Part shown: in pieces, positions 35,079 through 36,273 of the stretch
Position numbering within the stretch: the first letter of the stretch is position 1
Layout: each line of letters starts with the position of its first letter
The notes under the pieces: generated by a model
Database searches by the model: none
The model's input: only the letters and a program-made list of their open reading frames with translations
Told to the model about the DNA's origin: nothing
Assembly: GCA_002869635.1 (NCBI GenBank)
Contig: PKUF01000065.1
Location: 1 to 36,273 of the forward strand
Reading direction: 5' to 3'
Source: Desulfuromonas sp.
Lineage (GTDB): Bacteria; Desulfobacterota; Desulfuromonadia; Desulfuromonadales; BM515
Length of the DNA stretch: 36,273 bases
Made by a program: the position numbers and the translations under genes

Positions 35079-35528
35079 TTACTTGTGCGTCTCAAAAATA
35101 TAAGGACGGTTCCAGAACTTGACGTAGGCGGTGCCGAGAAAGAGAGTGTAGTCATAGCTGCCCCATGTTGAAACCGTTTCGCCTTTTCGTGTCCGCACGC
35201 TCCAATAGTACTCCTTCCCCATCTCGAGATGAATCTCGATTTTGTGCGCGTTTGTTTCAATCCCCTCCCGATAGTAGATCTCCTCTCCTCGCGATCGCTT
35301 GACCCCCTCCAGAAACGTTTCAACCTTGATCCCGTTATAGACGATCAGGTCGTAGGTTGTCCCCGGGGCATCAACGGCCTCCCAGCGAAAGGTCGGCTGG
35401 GTGGTTTCGACATCCGCCGGATAATTGGGGTTGCCGACCTCTGGATAGAGTGGCGTTACCCCGTGAAAGGTGGTGCAGCCTGAGAGGAGCAACAAAAGAA
35501 TCAGGATGAGGGAAGTGGACGCTTTCAT
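35079..35528 (-). CDS. Lipoprotein with fibronectin-III-like segment, unknown function
   Basis: This is a 149-residue protein with a signal peptide and lipobox LLSGC (Cys18), so it is probably an outer-membrane lipoprotein. The mature part contains PTFRWEAVDAPGTTYDLIVYNG and LEMGKEYYWSVRTR, the beta-strand pattern seen in fibronectin-III-like domains. I do not recognise a named family. Its ATG overlaps the stop of the upstream lipoprotein gene (ATGA), so the two are translated together and may act together. Confidence 0.8.
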   Translation of the reverse strand: MKASTSLILILLLLLSGCTTFHGVTPLYPEVGNPNYPADVETTQPTFRWEAVDAPGTTYDLIVYNGIKVETFLEGVKRSRGEEIYYREGIETNAHKIEIHLEMGKEYYWSVRTRKGETVSTWGSYDYTLFLGTAYVKFWNRPYIFETHK

Positions 35529-36067
35529 CGGACCTCCTTCAGCTTCATTAGCTGTTTATTGAGAGTCCCCTGCAACTTCGGGAATGTTGCCAGAGCCTTT
35601 GTGTTAGCGGTTTCAGTGTCATCCGTAAGGCTGAGGCGGTAAAGAGGGCCGGTCATGGCGATTTTTAGATGACCGAGGTAGGTTGCCTTCCTTTGGGCTA
35701 CGGAAAAGGATGCGGAGATCCTTCCGTTTGTCGTCAGCCCCGACTTCCACTCAAATCCGGCGATGCTGTACGTGCCAGCAGGAAGGTGCCAGTAGAAAAC
35801 CCCTTGCCCCCTTAAGGGGATGTAGAAAGGTTTTGAATCTTGTTTTGCGGTGACAAACAGCCCGAATTTGCTCTCGCCCAAGAAAGAGAGAGGCTGACGT
35901 TCCCCTCCCGTGATGACGCTGATCTGGCCGAAAACAATCCCTTCTTCAGGGGCAAAAGACTCAAAGTGAGTGATGTTCAGGGGAGATGTCATGCAGCCCG
36001 TAAAAAATGTAAATAGGCACAGGGCGAAAAGGAAGTTCCGAAGAGAAAGGAGCAGGTGCGGGCGCAT
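35525..36067 (-). CDS. Lipoprotein of unknown function
   Basis: This is a 180-residue protein with a lipoprotein signal (LFALCLFTFFTGC, Cys about 25). The rest is predicted mostly beta: GIVFGQISVITGG, FYIPLRGQGVFYWHLPAGTYSIAGFEW and a C-terminal PKLQGTLNKQL helix. The LPAGTYSI piece is common in small beta-sandwich surface lipoproteins. I do not recognise the family. A longer reading to 36205 exists, but the ATG at 36067 follows GGGAGG and starts the signal peptide. It is coupled to the next lipoprotein by a four-base overlap. Confidence 0.8.
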   Translation of the reverse strand: MRPHLLLSLRNFLFALCLFTFFTGCMTSPLNITHFESFAPEEGIVFGQISVITGGERQPLSFLGESKFGLFVTAKQDSKPFYIPLRGQGVFYWHLPAGTYSIAGFEWKSGLTTNGRISASFSVAQRKATYLGHLKIAMTGPLYRLSLTDDTETANTKALATFPKLQGTLNKQLMKLKEVR

Positions 36068-36273
36068 AAGACCTCCCTCCCTTTTAGAGAGTCTGTTCAA
36101 AACAAGCTTAGAAGAGAAGAGGATCTTTGCAACGTAGGGGGGGAGATCGGTGTGCTTTGTCAGAATCTCCAAGAAAAAGGGGACATCCATGATAAGTAAA
36201 GTCAAGGGGAAAACGGAGATTTCCCTGTGCCTCGCGGATTACTTCCGGTGGCTTTTGCTAAAATCGAGTCCCC
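36068..36273. other. Upstream region of the lipoprotein pair, no gene seen
   Basis: No convincing gene or promoter is visible. A 6-bp hairpin (GGGAAA/TTTCCC, 36207-36225) is present. The minus-strand sequence near the window edge contains GCAAAAGCCACCGG, which loosely recalls the 3' half of c-di-GMP-I riboswitches but is not a convincing match. Confidence 0.4.

Noticed and set aside
1-36273. CRISPR arrays, tRNA, rRNA or prophage
   Set aside because: No regularly spaced repeats, cloverleaf-like runs, rRNA motifs or phage structural genes were seen by eye. A tRNA scan would settle the tRNA point.

Overview
The window looks like chromosomal DNA of a free-living Gram-negative anaerobe, most likely a member of the Desulfuromonadales/Geobacter-Pelobacter group. 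This placement is inferred from gene content: a tungsten/molybdenum aldehyde:ferredoxin oxidoreductase operon, many large hybrid histidine kinases, a GsuK-like tandem-RCK potassium channel, a candidate sigma-54 promoter, and moderately high GC with strong GGAGG-type ribosome binding sites. No rRNA, tRNA, CRISPR array or prophage was seen. Almost all of the window is coding, and the longest gaps are about 250 bases.

Layout. 1-1980: divergent ilvY (cut by the window edge) and ilvC, with an IlvY-type operator between them and a strong bidirectional terminator after ilvC. 2033-6956 (minus strand): a tightly coupled operon running from a P-loop/cysteine protein to AOR, a double class II aldolase-domain protein and a zinc-ribbon protein, then probably a 4-oxalocrotonate tautomerase-like protein and a Tat-exported metallophosphoesterase. 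7086-9780 (plus strand): TrmO-like protein, DUF502 membrane protein and SAM methyltransferase-like protein, then a DUF4395 membrane protein with a small cysteine-rich CPFF protein, closed by a hairpin terminator. 9811-18912 (minus strand): a signalling block with a Tat/lipoprotein solute-binding protein, a hybrid kinase carrying its own PhnD-like binding domain, a cytosolic PAS-GAF hybrid kinase and a membrane Cache-HAMP-PAS kinase. 18994-25509 (minus strand): a TetR-controlled tripartite RND efflux system (regulator, adaptor, pump, outer-membrane channel) with two matching operators. 25636-28576 (plus strand): yaeQ, yaiI and an rlmI-like gene, then a stand-alone receiver protein and a strong bidirectional terminator. 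28595-34184: SulP anion transporter, OafA-type O-acyltransferase with an SGNH domain, and a two-RCK potassium channel. 34204-35017: a small element with a Y1/RAYT transposase flanked by inverted repeats. 35079-36067: two translationally coupled lipoproteins of unknown function.

How the parts fit. The AOR operon is the most likely site of an undescribed pathway. It pairs an aldehyde-oxidising W/Mo enzyme with a protein built from two aldolase/epimerase domains and an accessory P-loop NTPase, all joined by one- to four-base overlaps. The signalling block contains two substrate-binding modules but no ABC permease or ATPase, which suggests ligand sensing rather than uptake. None of its kinases has a DNA-binding response regulator inside the window.

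All functional calls come from reading motifs and remembered family features. No database search was run.
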